NCBI GenBank assembly: GCA_013042995.1
Contig: JABDPB010000073.1
Location: forward strand, 1-64,000
From: Ignavibacteriaceae bacterium
Lineage (GTDB): Bacteria; Bacteroidota; Ignavibacteria; Ignavibacteriales; Ignavibacteriaceae
Direction: 5' to 3'
Length of the DNA stretch: 64,000 nucleotides
Made by a program: the position numbers and the translations under genes. Each line of letters starts with the position of its first letter. Within the stretch, counting starts at the first letter, position 1. The notes beneath the pieces are model-generated. The model saw only the letters and a program-made list of their open reading frames with translations. It was not told the DNA's origin and did not search any database. Below, piece by piece: positions 26,213 through 35,438 of this stretch.

Positions 26213-26692
26213 ATGAAGAAATTAGTTTACGTTTTATCCATTCTCACCTTAGGCATAATCGTTATGTTTGTCTATGGAGGTTGTAACGATGAAACAACTC
26301 CAGTTGCACCTACAACAGTAGCAACAACAGTAGCAACAACAGTACCTACAACTGCAACTGCTACTGGTACTGGTTCTTTACCACCTGGAGTCTCCGGATC
26401 AATAAGTAACACTCGTGTGGCCCTTTATACGGACCTTAATAACTGGAATTTAGATGTTACTTTCAAATTTGGTGCCTGCGATGCCAACGGTAACTATACA
26501 TTGGCTGATTTTAATCCGGGTAATTATTTTATGGATGCATGGAAGGATAATGACAACAACAGTGTATGGGGTTCTTCAGGGGATTATGTGTGGGTGTTCG
26601 GAAGCGGATCGTATCCTAACTACACACTCTCGGAAAAATCATTTACTCTCGGTTCAAACTCTCAAAATTTTGAAATTTTTATTGTCCCCTGA
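26213..26692 (+). CDS. Small lipoprotein with threonine-rich linker
   Basis: A 159-residue predicted lipoprotein: signal segment with VYGGC, lipidated C24, then a threonine/alanine/valine-rich linker (TTVATTVATTVPTTATATGTG, split across a short DNA repeat), then a ~105-residue beta domain containing DANGNYTLADFNPGNYFMDAWKD. That last pattern, a calcium-like DxNG followed by Y-L-x-x-PGNY, resembles the small carboxypeptidase-regulatory-like or SdrD B-type beta-sandwich modules. Likely displayed on the cell surface; the linker would hold the domain away from the membrane. Strong RBS and a strong terminator show an independent, expressed unit. Confidence 0.8.
   Translation: MKKLVYVLSILTLGIIVMFVYGGCNDETTPVAPTTVATTVATTVPTTATATGTGSLPPGVSGSISNTRVALYTDLNNWNLDVTFKFGACDANGNYTLADFNPGNYFMDAWKDNDNNSVWGSSGDYVWVFGSGSYPNYTLSEKSFTLGSNSQNFEIFIVP
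26312..26345 (+). repeat. 12-bp tandem repeat in the lipoprotein linker
   Basis: The unit acaacagtagca occurs at 26312-26323 and 26324-26335, with a partial third copy to 26345. It encodes the Thr-Thr-Val-Ala linker. Whole-codon periodicity means copy-number change would lengthen or shorten the linker without a frameshift. Confidence 0.85.
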
Positions 26693-26719
26693 TTTGGCTT
26701 AAAAATTTGATTTATTTTA

Positions 26720-26755
26720 CTAATCCTCTCAATCTTTTGAGAGGATTAGTTTTTT
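26720..26755 (+). terminator. Strong intrinsic terminator after the small lipoprotein
   Basis: A perfect 13-bp stem, ctaatcctctcaa (26720-26732) with ttgagaggattag (26737-26749), 4-nt loop, then six thymines. Its distance from the stop codon is 27 nt. Confidence 0.93.
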
Positions 26756-26820
26756 AAACTCCTTATGCAGTTTTTGTTCTCACTTGTTTCTACAGCACAT
26801 AAATGTCAAAATAAAGGTTT

Positions 26821-27336
26821 CTATTTTTCTTCAAACACCGGTGGAAGTATTTGAAAACCTAGCTGTTTATAAAGCTCCAACACATTCCAATATGTATGTT
26901 CTTCGAGAATTTTCCCATCTTTTACTCTATAAAAAGTAAAACCCGAAAAATTAATTTTTTTACCAGTAGTAGGCATTCTTCCGAGTGAACCTGTATTTGT
27001 TCCCTTTCTTGTCCAGTAAGAATAAATAATATCACCTTTTACAAAAAAGGAATCTATCTTTAGCGAAAAATCAGGGAATGAACGTAAGTTGGATTTAATA
27101 TTATATGCATAAGCATCAATTCCACTTGCAGGCGATGGAAACAAGGGAGAATAATGAATATAGCTTGAATCCAAAATTTCGTAAGCTAATTTACCATCAA
27201 CATCAATATGCATTGTCTCAACTTTATCAAGAACCAATTTTGCTTCTTCATTAGTTATGGAATTTTCATTGGACTGGCAGCCAACACTGATGCTTAGAAC
27301 TATAAGAGTGAATAAAATGATATTGTTATACTTCAT
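26821..27336 (-). CDS. SnoaL-like (NTF2-fold) lipoprotein
   Basis: A 171-residue lipoprotein: signal LFTLIVLSISVGC with lipidated C20, then a SnoaL/ester-cyclase-like NTF2 domain (HYSPLFPSPASGIDAYAYNIKSNL, FPDFSLKIDSFFVKGDIIYSYWTRKGTNTG, INFSGFTFYRVKDGKILEEHTYWNVLELYKQLG). The fold binds small hydrophobic molecules and includes polyketide cyclases, but many members have no known activity. Lipid anchoring is unusual for the family. It is a single gene convergent with the threonine-linker lipoprotein. Confidence 0.85.
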   Translation of the reverse strand: MKYNNIILFTLIVLSISVGCQSNENSITNEEAKLVLDKVETMHIDVDGKLAYEILDSSYIHYSPLFPSPASGIDAYAYNIKSNLRSFPDFSLKIDSFFVKGDIIYSYWTRKGTNTGSLGRMPTTGKKINFSGFTFYRVKDGKILEEHTYWNVLELYKQLGFQILPPVFEEK

Positions 27337-27817
27337 TAACTACTCCATCTGTTTTAGAATAAGTTTTTTATTAAAATTAAAACATTTACTATCAAATTTT
27401 TATTTTCCTTAAAATTTGTAACAGCTTACTAAATAATTAAGCTATATGTTCCTTTAGAAGTTCATTGGTTTTACCATACCAGTGCTTGATCACAAGTCTT
27501 TCAAGTAAACTGTAGAAAAATGAATTTTGTTAAATAATATCTACAATATTATAAACAAAATAAATATGTGAAAGTCAAGGAGGTAGTTTAAGTTCAAGCT
27601 TTCAATCACAGGTTATTTACAATTGGGGGAAAGCTCAGGTTAAATATTAGGTTGATATTTCTTAATTATTCATTCTTGATCATTTCTTATCATTCCTATT
27701 CCTTGTATTTCACTCATCAATAGATTATTTTGGCGACTCGATTTTTGGCTAAAACAGTACAAAAACTCACTTTTTTTGTTAGTTTTTCATTTTGAAATTA
27801 GAATTTTAAGGTAAGTT
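27337..27817. other. Intergenic region upstream of aceE
   Basis: 481 bases between the divergent SnoaL-like lipoprotein and aceE. It holds a candidate promoter for aceE (27703-27733) and otherwise long A/T tracts. A Shine-Dalgarno-like aaggaggta at 27577-27585 is not followed by a start codon. No RNA gene was recognised. Confidence 0.5.
27703..27733 (+). promoter_or_regulatory. Candidate Bacteroidota-type promoter of aceE
   Basis: ttg (27703-27705), 20 nt, then tattttgg (27726-27733), close to the TTG-N20-TAnnTTTG promoters of Bacteroidota. It would give an 80-90 nt leader for aceE. Whether this organism uses that promoter type is an assumption. Confidence 0.35.
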
Positions 27818-30493
27818 ATGGCTAAGGATATCAAACGCGATCCTGAAATAGAAGAAGTAGAAACAAGCGAGTGGCTATATTCACTCGATTACGTTTTAGA
27901 ACATGGTGGTCCTGATAGAGTAATAGAATTGCTTCAGAAGTTACAAGTGCGCGCACACAAAGCTGGTGTTCACATCCCGTTTTCTGCAAACACACCTTAT
28001 ATAAATACTATCCCGAGAGAACAACAAACTCCCTTCCCGGGCAACAGGGAAACTGAAAGAAGAATAAAAAGTCTTATCCGCTGGAATGCAATGGCGATGG
28101 TTGTAAATGCAAATAAAATAGAAGAAGGAATTGGTGGACATATTTCTACTTTTGCGAGTGCAGCAACTTTGTATGAAATCGGCTTTAATCATTTCTTTAA
28201 AGGAAAAGGTAACAACTACAGCGGTGATCAAATCTTTTTTCAGGGACATGCATCCCCTGGAATTTATGCACGTGCTTTTTTAGAGGGAAGAATTTCAAAA
28301 GAAAAAATAAAAAATTTCAGAAGAGAATTTGCAAAGGGCGGAGGACTTTCATCATATCCGCACCCATGGCTTATGCCCGATTTTTGGGAGTTCCCGACCG
28401 TCTCAATGGGACTTGGACCTATTATGGCAATTTACCAGGCACGGTTCAATCGTTATTTAGAAGATCGCGGATTGAAAACAGATACTGGAAGCAAAGTATG
28501 GGCATTTCTCGGCGATGGTGAAACCGATGAACCTGAAACTCTCGGTGCAATTACGCTTGCAGCAAGAGAGCAGCTTGACAATTTAATTTTTGTAGTCAAC
28601 TGCAACTTGCAAAGATTGGATGGACCTGTTAGAGGAAATGGAAAAATCATTCAGGAGCTTGAAGCGATTTTCCGCGGTGCTGGATGGAATGTAATTAAAG
28701 TTATTTGGGGCGATGATTGGGATCCTCTTTTGGCAAAGGATAATGACGGCAAACTTGTTAAACGAATGGGTGAAGTTGTTGACGGGCAGTATCAAAAATA
28801 TACAGTAGAAAGTGGTGGATATATTCGGGAACATTTTTTTGGAGTAAATGATGATATAAAAGAAATGGTAAGCGATATGACCGATGACCAGCTGAGAAAA
28901 ATGCGCCGGGGCGGACACGATCCACAAAAAGTTTATGCTGCTTACAATGCTGCTGTAAATCATACAGGATCGCCTACTGTTATTCTTGCCAAAACAATAA
29001 AAGGATACGGACTGGGTGAAAGCGGTGAAGGGAAAAATATTACTCATCAGCAGAAAAAACTAAATGAAGATGAAATGAAAGAATTCAGAGCACGATTTGG
29101 CATTCCAATTTCTGATGAGCAGATACACAATGATCCTTTTTACAGACCGGATGACGACAGTGAAGAAATAAAATATCTTAAAGCAAGAAGAGAATCATTA
29201 GGTGGTTTTGTTCCTACCAGAAAAGCAGAATTAAAACCGATTAAGACTCCGGAAGAATCTGTGTTCGAAGAATTCTATAAAGGAACGGAAGGAAGAGAAG
29301 TTTCAACTACAATGGTCTTCGTTCGAATTCTTGCCAAGCTTTTAAAGGATGAGAAGTTGGGTAAAAATATTGTTCCAATTGTTCCCGATGAAGCACGGAC
29401 CTTTGGAATGGAATCACTTTTCAGACAGGTGGGAATTTATGCACACGCAGGACAAAAGTACGAACCCGTGGATGCTGATAGTCTTCTTTATTATAAAGAA
29501 GCTGAAAACGGACAAATACTTGAAGAAGGAATAACTGAAGCAGGTTCGATGTCATCGTTTATTGCAGCAGGAACTGCTTATGCAACACACGGCATAAATA
29601 TGATCCCGTTTTTTATTTACTACTCGATGTTTGGATTGCAAAGAATTGGTGATCTTGCTTGGGCTGCTGGTGATATTCGTGCAAAAGGATTCCTAATTGG
29701 CGGAACGGCGGGGAGAACCACACTTAACGGCGAAGGTTTGCAGCATCAGGATGGGCACAGCCATTTGCTTGCTTATTCAATTCCTAATCTTGTCGCTTAT
29801 GATCCTGCGTTTGCTTATGAACTTGCAGTAATTATTCGTGATGGAATTAAGCGAATGTTTCAAGACCAGGAAAACATTTTTTATTACATAACTGCAATGA
29901 ACGAAAATTATGCAATGCCCGAAATGCCAAAAGGTGTAAAAGAGGGTATTCTGAAAGGAATGTATAAATTCAAATCTTCAAAAATGAAAAATGCGAAAAC
30001 AAGAGCACATTTATTTGGAAGCGGGACCATTTTAAATGAGGTATTAAAAGCACAGGAAATTTTAGAAAAAGACCACAAAGTTTCTGCAGATGTTTGGAGC
30101 GTTACAAGTTATAAAGAATTAAGAAGAGAAGCTTTAGAAGTTGAAAGATGGAACATGCTTAACCCAACTAAAAAACAAAAAGTAAGTTACATTGAACAAA
30201 CACTTAAAAAAGAAGATGGTGTTTTTGTTGCTTCATCCGATTATGTTAAAGCTTTGCCTGATTCGATCGCTAAATGGTTTCCACAAACTTTGTATTCTTT
30301 GGGAACTGATGGTTTCGGAAGAAGCGGTTCGCGTGAAGCTTTGCGAGACTTTTTTGAAGTTGACCACAGGCACATTGTTTATGCAGTACTCGGTGCACTT
30401 GCTAAAGAAGGAAAGATAAAAGATACATTACTCGAAAAAGTAAAAAAAGACTTGAAAATTAAAACGGACAAACCAAACCCAATGATATCGTAA
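27818..30493 (+). CDS. aceE: Pyruvate dehydrogenase E1 component, homodimeric type
   Basis: An 891-residue E1 subunit, the length of E. coli AceE. It decarboxylates pyruvate with thiamine diphosphate and passes the acetyl group to the lipoyl arm of E2. Recognised from GHISTFASAATLYEIGFNHFF, FFQGHASPGIYARAFLEGR, the thiamine-diphosphate motif GDGETDEPETLGAI...NCNLQRLDGPVRGNGK, and the C-terminal TDGFGRSGSREALRDFFEVD. This is the alpha2-homodimeric class, not the alpha2beta2 type. First gene of aceE-aceF-lpdA; 114 nt separate it from aceF, and a palindromic repeat sits in that gap. Confidence 0.97.
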   Translation: MAKDIKRDPEIEEVETSEWLYSLDYVLEHGGPDRVIELLQKLQVRAHKAGVHIPFSANTPYINTIPREQQTPFPGNRETERRIKSLIRWNAMAMVVNANKIEEGIGGHISTFASAATLYEIGFNHFFKGKGNNYSGDQIFFQGHASPGIYARAFLEGRISKEKIKNFRREFAKGGGLSSYPHPWLMPDFWEFPTVSMGLGPIMAIYQARFNRYLEDRGLKTDTGSKVWAFLGDGETDEPETLGAITLAAREQLDNLIFVVNCNLQRLDGPVRGNGKIIQELEAIFRGAGWNVIKVIWGDDWDPLLAKDNDGKLVKRMGEVVDGQYQKYTVESGGYIREHFFGVNDDIKEMVSDMTDDQLRKMRRGGHDPQKVYAAYNAAVNHTGSPTVILAKTIKGYGLGESGEGKNITHQQKKLNEDEMKEFRARFGIPISDEQIHNDPFYRPDDDSEEIKYLKARRESLGGFVPTRKAELKPIKTPEESVFEEFYKGTEGREVSTTMVFVRILAKLLKDEKLGKNIVPIVPDEARTFGMESLFRQVGIYAHAGQKYEPVDADSLLYYKEAENGQILEEGITEAGSMSSFIAAGTAYATHGINMIPFFIYYSMFGLQRIGDLAWAAGDIRAKGFLIGGTAGRTTLNGEGLQHQDGHSHLLAYSIPNLVAYDPAFAYELAVIIRDGIKRMFQDQENIFYYITAMNENYAMPEMPKGVKEGILKGMYKFKSSKMKNAKTRAHLFGSGTILNEVLKAQEILEKDHKVSADVWSVTSYKELRREALEVERWNMLNPTKKQKVSYIEQTLKKEDGVFVASSDYVKALPDSIAKWFPQTLYSLGTDGFGRSGSREALRDFFEVDHRHIVYAVLGALAKEGKIKDTLLEKVKKDLKIKTDKPNPMIS

Positions 30494-30507
30494 ATATATT
30501 CTTCCTT

Positions 30508-30570
30508 TCTGAACGATGTGAGAAATCTCAAAGATCCTTTGCGAAGTTTTTCGAGTTCGCTCAGAATGAC
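30508..30570 (+). repeat. Palindromic repeat between aceE and aceF
   Basis: tctga (30508-30512) pairs with tcaga (30561-30565), enclosing gagaaatctc and a hairpin gcgaa/ttcgc (30541-30560). The words gagaaatctc...gatcc and ctcagaatgac resemble the dispersed palindromes ending TCNGAATGAC seen in many genomes. It sits inside an operon, so it may set the aceE:aceF ratio. Copy number cannot be judged from one window. Confidence 0.55.
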
Positions 30571-30607
30571 ACTAAAATGAATTGAAAAAAATAGACAAAA
30601 GAAAATA

Positions 30608-32284
30608 ATGGCAAAAGAATTTAAACTACCAGATCTTGGTGAAAATATAGAATCTGCAGAAGTAGTTAGCGTACTTATTAAAGTCGGTGACACAGTAAAA
30701 AAGGAACAATCAATAATAGAAATAGAAACCGATAAAGCTACGATTGAAGTTCCATCAAACATTGCAGGTAAAATAAGTGAAGTACTTGTGAACGAAGGCG
30801 ACAGTGTTAAGGTTGGACAAACAATTATAAACGTTGATGAAGATGGAAAATCGGATGAGAAAGAGGAAGCTAAAGCTGAGGCAAAAGAAGGAAAGAAGAC
30901 CGACGGAAAAGGAGAAAGAGAGGAGGAAGAGTTATCACCTAAAAAAGAAGAAGCTCAGTCTGGTGTTAGTGAAGTATTGGACTTTAAAGTACCTGATTTA
31001 GGGGAGAGTATTGAATCTGCAGATGTGATTAATGTACTTGTAAAAAAGGGTGATAGTATATCCAAAGATGAAAGTGTGATTGAGATAGAAACTGATAAAG
31101 CAACCGTAGAAGTGCCATCTTCTGTGGAAGGTAAAATTGTTGAACTGAATGTTAAAATCGGTGACAAAGTTAAGATGGGAGACGTGCTGTTAAAAGTAGA
31201 ATCGTCAAAAGGAGCAGTACCAAGTAAAGAAGATAAAGAGAAACCTGTAGAAAAATATGAAGAACAAAAGCAGGAAGATGAGCAAAAAGAAAAATTTGAA
31301 GAGGAAGAACAATCTACAGCAGAAAAGGGCGAAGTGGAAGAAATGAAACCCGGCGAATGTGATGACCAGCCCCCTATTTTAAAAGCTTCCGCACCAGCCG
31401 CTCCATCTGTTAGAAGAATTGCACGTGAGCTTGGAGTCGATATTAATGCAGTGCGGGGAACCGGACCGGGTGGAAGAATTTCGATGAATGATGTTAAGGC
31501 TCACGTTAAAAAGTTAATGCAAAAACCTGCTGAAGGTTTCGGATTTGGAATTAAAAAAGAAGCACTACCGGACTTTAGCAAATACGGTAAAATTGAACGC
31601 GAGTCAATGAGCAAAATCCGTGAGAAAACAGCAACTCATTTAAGCTATGCCTGGGCAGTTACTCCGCATGTTACTCAATTCGATCAAACAGATATAACTG
31701 AATTCGAAAAAGACAGGAAAGAATTAAGCAAACGGATTGAAGAGCACGGTGCAAAACTCACAGTTACAGGAATTCTTATAAAAATTATCTCTGAAGGATT
31801 GAAGAAATTTCCCCAGTTCAATAGCAGTATTGATATGGAGAAGAAAGAAATCATTTACAAAAAATACATAAATATTGGAGTTGCTGTAGATACTGAATAC
31901 GGTTTACTTGTACCGGTTATAAAAAATGTTGATGAAAAAAACCTTATTGATATTTCCGTCGAACTTAACTCTTTAGCAGAAAAAGCACGCAATAAAAAAC
32001 TCTCACTAGAGGAAATGCAGGGCGGATGTTTTACAATAACAAATCTTGGCGGAATTGGGGGAACGTATTTTACTCCGATTGTAAATTCACCGGAAGTAGC
32101 AATAATGGGAATTTCACGTGCAAATTATAAGCCTGTTTACGATAAAGAAGGTAGCTTTGAGCCAAGACTTATGCTTCCGCTTTCAATTTCGTACGATCAC
32201 AGGATAATAGACGGCGCAGATGCGATTAGATTTTTAAGATGGGTTTGTGAAGCTCTGGAAGAGCCATTAAAAATATTTATGTAA
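30608..32284 (+). CDS. aceF: Pyruvate dehydrogenase E2 (dihydrolipoamide acetyltransferase), two lipoyl domains
   Basis: A 558-residue E2. Domains in order: lipoyl 1 (~1-77, lipoylated K43 in ETDKATIE), a charged Glu/Lys linker, lipoyl 2 (~125-198, K164 in ETDKATVE), a second charged linker (~200-255), the E3/E1-binding domain (~263-302, APSVRRIARELGV...GTGPGGRI), and the catalytic domain (~328-558) with the acetyltransferase motif DHRIIDG (H531, D535). It forms the core of the complex and moves acetyl groups to CoA. E. coli AceF has three lipoyl domains; two are common elsewhere. lpdA follows after 20 nt. Confidence 0.97.
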   Translation: MAKEFKLPDLGENIESAEVVSVLIKVGDTVKKEQSIIEIETDKATIEVPSNIAGKISEVLVNEGDSVKVGQTIINVDEDGKSDEKEEAKAEAKEGKKTDGKGEREEEELSPKKEEAQSGVSEVLDFKVPDLGESIESADVINVLVKKGDSISKDESVIEIETDKATVEVPSSVEGKIVELNVKIGDKVKMGDVLLKVESSKGAVPSKEDKEKPVEKYEEQKQEDEQKEKFEEEEQSTAEKGEVEEMKPGECDDQPPILKASAPAAPSVRRIARELGVDINAVRGTGPGGRISMNDVKAHVKKLMQKPAEGFGFGIKKEALPDFSKYGKIERESMSKIREKTATHLSYAWAVTPHVTQFDQTDITEFEKDRKELSKRIEEHGAKLTVTGILIKIISEGLKKFPQFNSSIDMEKKEIIYKKYINIGVAVDTEYGLLVPVIKNVDEKNLIDISVELNSLAEKARNKKLSLEEMQGGCFTITNLGGIGGTYFTPIVNSPEVAIMGISRANYKPVYDKEGSFEPRLMLPLSISYDHRIIDGADAIRFLRWVCEALEEPLKIFM

Positions 32285-32304
32285 AAAAACTGATAATAAG
32301 AGAA

Positions 32305-33723
32305 ATGCCTGACAAAATAAACTTAGCAGTAATTGGCGCAGGACCCGGCGGATATGCCGCAGCTTTTCTTGCCGCTGATCTTGGAATGAATGTTACTCTG
32401 ATTGATAAGGAAGAAAATCCCGGCGGTGTATGTTTGTACCGTGGCTGCATTCCGTCAAAAGCCTTACTTCATGTTGCAAAGCTTATCAGTGAAACTGAAG
32501 AAGCTAAAAATTGGGGAATAGAATTTCCAAAACCTAAAATTCATTTGGATAAGCTTCGTGAGTGGAAAAATAATGTTGTTAACAAATTGACAGGTGGTTT
32601 GGGCACACTTTCGAAGCAAAGAAAAATTAATTTTATCCAGGGTACTGCAAGCTTTACAGAATCTAATTCTCTATTAATAAAAAAAGAAAATGAAAAAGAC
32701 CAAGAACTTTCTTTTGATAAGATAATAATTGCAACCGGTTCTAAAATTGTCAGCATTCCATCTTTGGAACTTAAGAGTGAAAGACTTCTAAACTCTAACT
32801 CTGCACTTAATCTGCCTGCGATTCCAAAATCATTGTTGGTAATTGGTGGCGGCTACATTGGTTTGGAACTCGGCTCAGTTTACCAGGCGTTAGGTTCGAA
32901 GGTTTCTGTTGTTGAAATGTTAGATGGTCTGCTGCCCGGTGCTGATCGTGATCTTGTTTCTCATCTTTCCAAAAGATTAAAAACTAAATTTGATAATATT
33001 ATGCTCAAGTCAAAAGTAGTTAAAATGAATGAGCAGAAAGCAGGAATACAAGTTAAGATTGAATCTGAAGATGGAAATACCTCGGAAATCACTTATGATT
33101 ATGTTTTAATGTCTATTGGTAGAAAACCTGATACTTCCGGTTTGGGACTGGAAAACACAAAAGTAAAAGTTAACAAACGCGGCTGGATAAATGTAGATAA
33201 TCAAATGAAAACCGATGATCCAAATATTTTTGCAATTGGTGATATTGTTGGCGAACCGATGTTAGCACACAAAGCATCGCACGAAGGAAGAGTTGCTGTT
33301 GAAGTGATTTCCGGACACAAATCTGCTTTCGAACCAATGGCAATTCCTGCTGTTGTTTTTACAGATCCTGAAATAGCTTGGGCTGGCTTAACTGAGAATC
33401 AAGCAAAAGAAAAAAATATTATTTATGAAGTTGCAAAATTTCCCTGGGCCGCTTCCGGAAGAGCAACTACTCTAGACAGGTTTGATGGTGTAACAAAAAT
33501 TTTGCTTGATCCGGAAACTGAAAGAATTTTAGGGATTGGTATTTGCGGACCAGGCGCCGGAGAATTAATTGCCGAAGGTATGCTTGCAATTGAGATGGGT
33601 GCAAACCTGACAGATCTTAAACTGACTATTCATCCACATCCAACTCTATCTGAAACAATTATGGAAGCTGCTGAAGTTTTCTTTGGACAAAGCACACATA
33701 TTTATAGACCAAAGAAAAAATAG
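32305..33723 (+). CDS. lpdA: Dihydrolipoyl dehydrogenase (E3)
   Basis: A 472-residue flavoprotein that reoxidises the dihydrolipoyl arm with NAD+. FAD-binding GAGPGGYAAA lies at 11-20, the redox disulfide C43/C48 in GVCLYRGCIPSK, the NAD-binding GGGYIGLELGSVY in the middle, and the second FAD contact FAIGDIVGEPMLAHKA. The active-site pair H445 and E450 lies in IHPHPTLSETI. Last gene of the aceE-aceF-lpdA operon; it ends 10 nt before the stop of the converging sigma/FecR gene. Confidence 0.97.
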   Translation: MPDKINLAVIGAGPGGYAAAFLAADLGMNVTLIDKEENPGGVCLYRGCIPSKALLHVAKLISETEEAKNWGIEFPKPKIHLDKLREWKNNVVNKLTGGLGTLSKQRKINFIQGTASFTESNSLLIKKENEKDQELSFDKIIIATGSKIVSIPSLELKSERLLNSNSALNLPAIPKSLLVIGGGYIGLELGSVYQALGSKVSVVEMLDGLLPGADRDLVSHLSKRLKTKFDNIMLKSKVVKMNEQKAGIQVKIESEDGNTSEITYDYVLMSIGRKPDTSGLGLENTKVKVNKRGWINVDNQMKTDDPNIFAIGDIVGEPMLAHKASHEGRVAVEVISGHKSAFEPMAIPAVVFTDPEIAWAGLTENQAKEKNIIYEVAKFPWAASGRATTLDRFDGVTKILLDPETERILGIGICGPGAGELIAEGMLAIEMGANLTDLKLTIHPHPTLSETIMEAAEVFFGQSTHIYRPKKK

Positions 33724-33732
33724 ATGCTCTAT

Positions 33733-35316
33733 CTAAAAATTCCATTCAATCTCTTCAAGCCAAATTTGTAATTTTAATTTATCGAGATTTAAAACATCAT
33801 CGTTTGTAACTGAGGGAGGATGGGGTATAAGAGAATTTAAGGTGCTATAAACTAAGAGTCGCTTTGAAGGACTTACAATATTAAAAAGATTCCATAATGT
33901 AAGCGCATCTCTTTTTTCTGCAAGTGAAACTATTCTTTCTACATACAGTTCGCTTTTTGTGTATAAAAATTCTTTTACTGCATCTGCAAAATCGGTTGCC
34001 GCATTTTTATTGTACGGAACGCTTAATCCAAATGTTGCATTGAAATCCACATAGTGATTTGTAGCTGCAATAATTTCTTTATCATTGTTTGTAATCGTAA
34101 TCCAACCATTATCAACAAACACTTGTCCGCTTTTATCTGCATTAAGCTCAACTGAATAAATTGAACCCAAATAGTAACCTGAAATAATTGATTCAGGAAT
34201 CTGCAAATTAAAAAACTCTTCTGCACCAGAACAATCAACCTTAATTTTTCCCTTAATTAATTCCGCAGAATTTTTTTGATCAAGCCGTTTAAATTCGGTT
34301 TGCTCTTCAACAGTAATTTTTCCCACACTCGGTATAGTGACTTCCGCCACAGAGTTCTCCTCTGTCTTCAGTATTTCATTGGCAGCAAATGTTGAACTTC
34401 CGGTTAATTGATTGCGCCCAAGCTTAGCCGTTCCGCCTTGCAAGCTTGCTTCCCAGCCTTTTAGGCCACTTGTAATTACAATGTAACCGGCAACTGCTAT
34501 TGCTATAATTAGTATCGTCCAGCCAAGCTTCTTTTTAAATTCAGGACTAAATGAAGGAACTTCTATGCCTATTTCCCTCTTTACTTTTAAATCTTTGGGC
34601 TTCGATTTAATTGGTTCTTTTTTTACATCAACTACTTCGGTATATTCATCTACTATCTCTTCTTCTTCCTCTTCAACTCTATCTATAAGTTTTAATTCAT
34701 ATATTTCTGTAAATGCATCTTTTAGAATTTTTTTATCAGCTTTAAATTTTTGGGGAAGTTCTGTAATCTTCTTTTTTAGCATCTCACTTGTTTGAATGAA
34801 ATCTGCTTTAAGTAAAAAATCTTCCGCGCTTTTAATTTTATCTTTTATTTGATTCGGAGAAAGTGCAGTCATTCCAAAAAGTTCTTCGGCAGAATAATTC
34901 TCTATTTTACTTAATACAAAAACCGAACGTTCCTCTTTCGGCAGTTTGCATATCTCTGCATCGAGCTGAGAAATTTTTGAGTCCGGTTCTTTTTCCTCTA
35001 TTTTATTTTTATTAAAAAGTCGCCTTTTTTTCTTCTCCTCTTTAATTTCTCTTAGATGCTTAAGTGCCTGGTTTATATTTAAGCTATCAAGCCAAAGATT
35101 AAACGGCACATCAGTTCGGATTTTATGGATCTGTTTCCAGGCTTCAACTAAAGTTTTAGATGCTAATAATTCTGCATCCTGCTTGTTGCCAGTTAACCTG
35201 TGCGATATTGTATAAACCCTGTTCAGGTTCATTTCAAAAAGTTGCTCGAGCGCAGCATTGTTGCCCGATTGTGCACTCTGAAGCAGCGAACGTATGTATC
35301 TGCTTTCTACTTCCAT
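33733..35316 (-). CDS. ECF-type sigma factor fused to a transmembrane FecR-like domain
   Basis: A 527-residue protein with an order I have not seen in a named family. Residues ~8-90 look like sigma-70 region 2 (AALEQLFEMNLNRVYTISHR, DAELLASKTLVEAWKQI, DVPFNLWLDSLNINQALKHLR). Residues ~117-172 look like ECF region 4 (LPKEERSVFVLSKIENYSAEELF, then SPNQIKDKIKSAEDFLL). A helical, very acidic linker (~175-255) leads to one membrane helix (~264-284). Residues ~290-415 follow the FecR plan: L-TGSSTFAANEILKTEENSVAEVTI, AELIKGKIKV, LGSIYSVELNADKSGQVFVDNGWITI. The last ~110 residues are helical. Normally FecR-like regulators and their sigma factors are separate proteins. Topology predicted: sigma inside, FecR domain outside. 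It is a single gene with no TonB receptor nearby. It could be a membrane-tethered sigma factor released by proteolysis, or a sigma-derived DNA-binding sensor. Confidence 0.78.
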   Translation of the reverse strand: MEVESRYIRSLLQSAQSGNNAALEQLFEMNLNRVYTISHRLTGNKQDAELLASKTLVEAWKQIHKIRTDVPFNLWLDSLNINQALKHLREIKEEKKKRRLFNKNKIEEKEPDSKISQLDAEICKLPKEERSVFVLSKIENYSAEELFGMTALSPNQIKDKIKSAEDFLLKADFIQTSEMLKKKITELPQKFKADKKILKDAFTEIYELKLIDRVEEEEEEIVDEYTEVVDVKKEPIKSKPKDLKVKREIGIEVPSFSPEFKKKLGWTILIIAIAVAGYIVITSGLKGWEASLQGGTAKLGRNQLTGSSTFAANEILKTEENSVAEVTIPSVGKITVEEQTEFKRLDQKNSAELIKGKIKVDCSGAEEFFNLQIPESIISGYYLGSIYSVELNADKSGQVFVDNGWITITNNDKEIIAATNHYVDFNATFGLSVPYNKNAATDFADAVKEFLYTKSELYVERIVSLAEKRDALTLWNLFNIVSPSKRLLVYSTLNSLIPHPPSVTNDDVLNLDKLKLQIWLEEIEWNF

Positions 35317-35438
35317 TAATTACTTATGATTTTTGTAGATGCTTGTCTTCTTTTCAAATTTACAGTTTGATGTCTATTATATGCAATTATTATACCCCTT
35401 TTTGTTTTTCGACTGAGATGTAAGATGGCTGAAAATCA

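Noticed and set aside
27577-27585. Shine-Dalgarno-like aaggaggta in the aceE leader region
   Set aside because: No start codon follows at a usable distance and the frames close quickly, so no gene is called.
28583-29047. 154-codon antisense open frame inside aceE
   Set aside because: Shadow of a highly conserved coding gene; aromatic/cysteine-rich composition is typical of a reverse complement.
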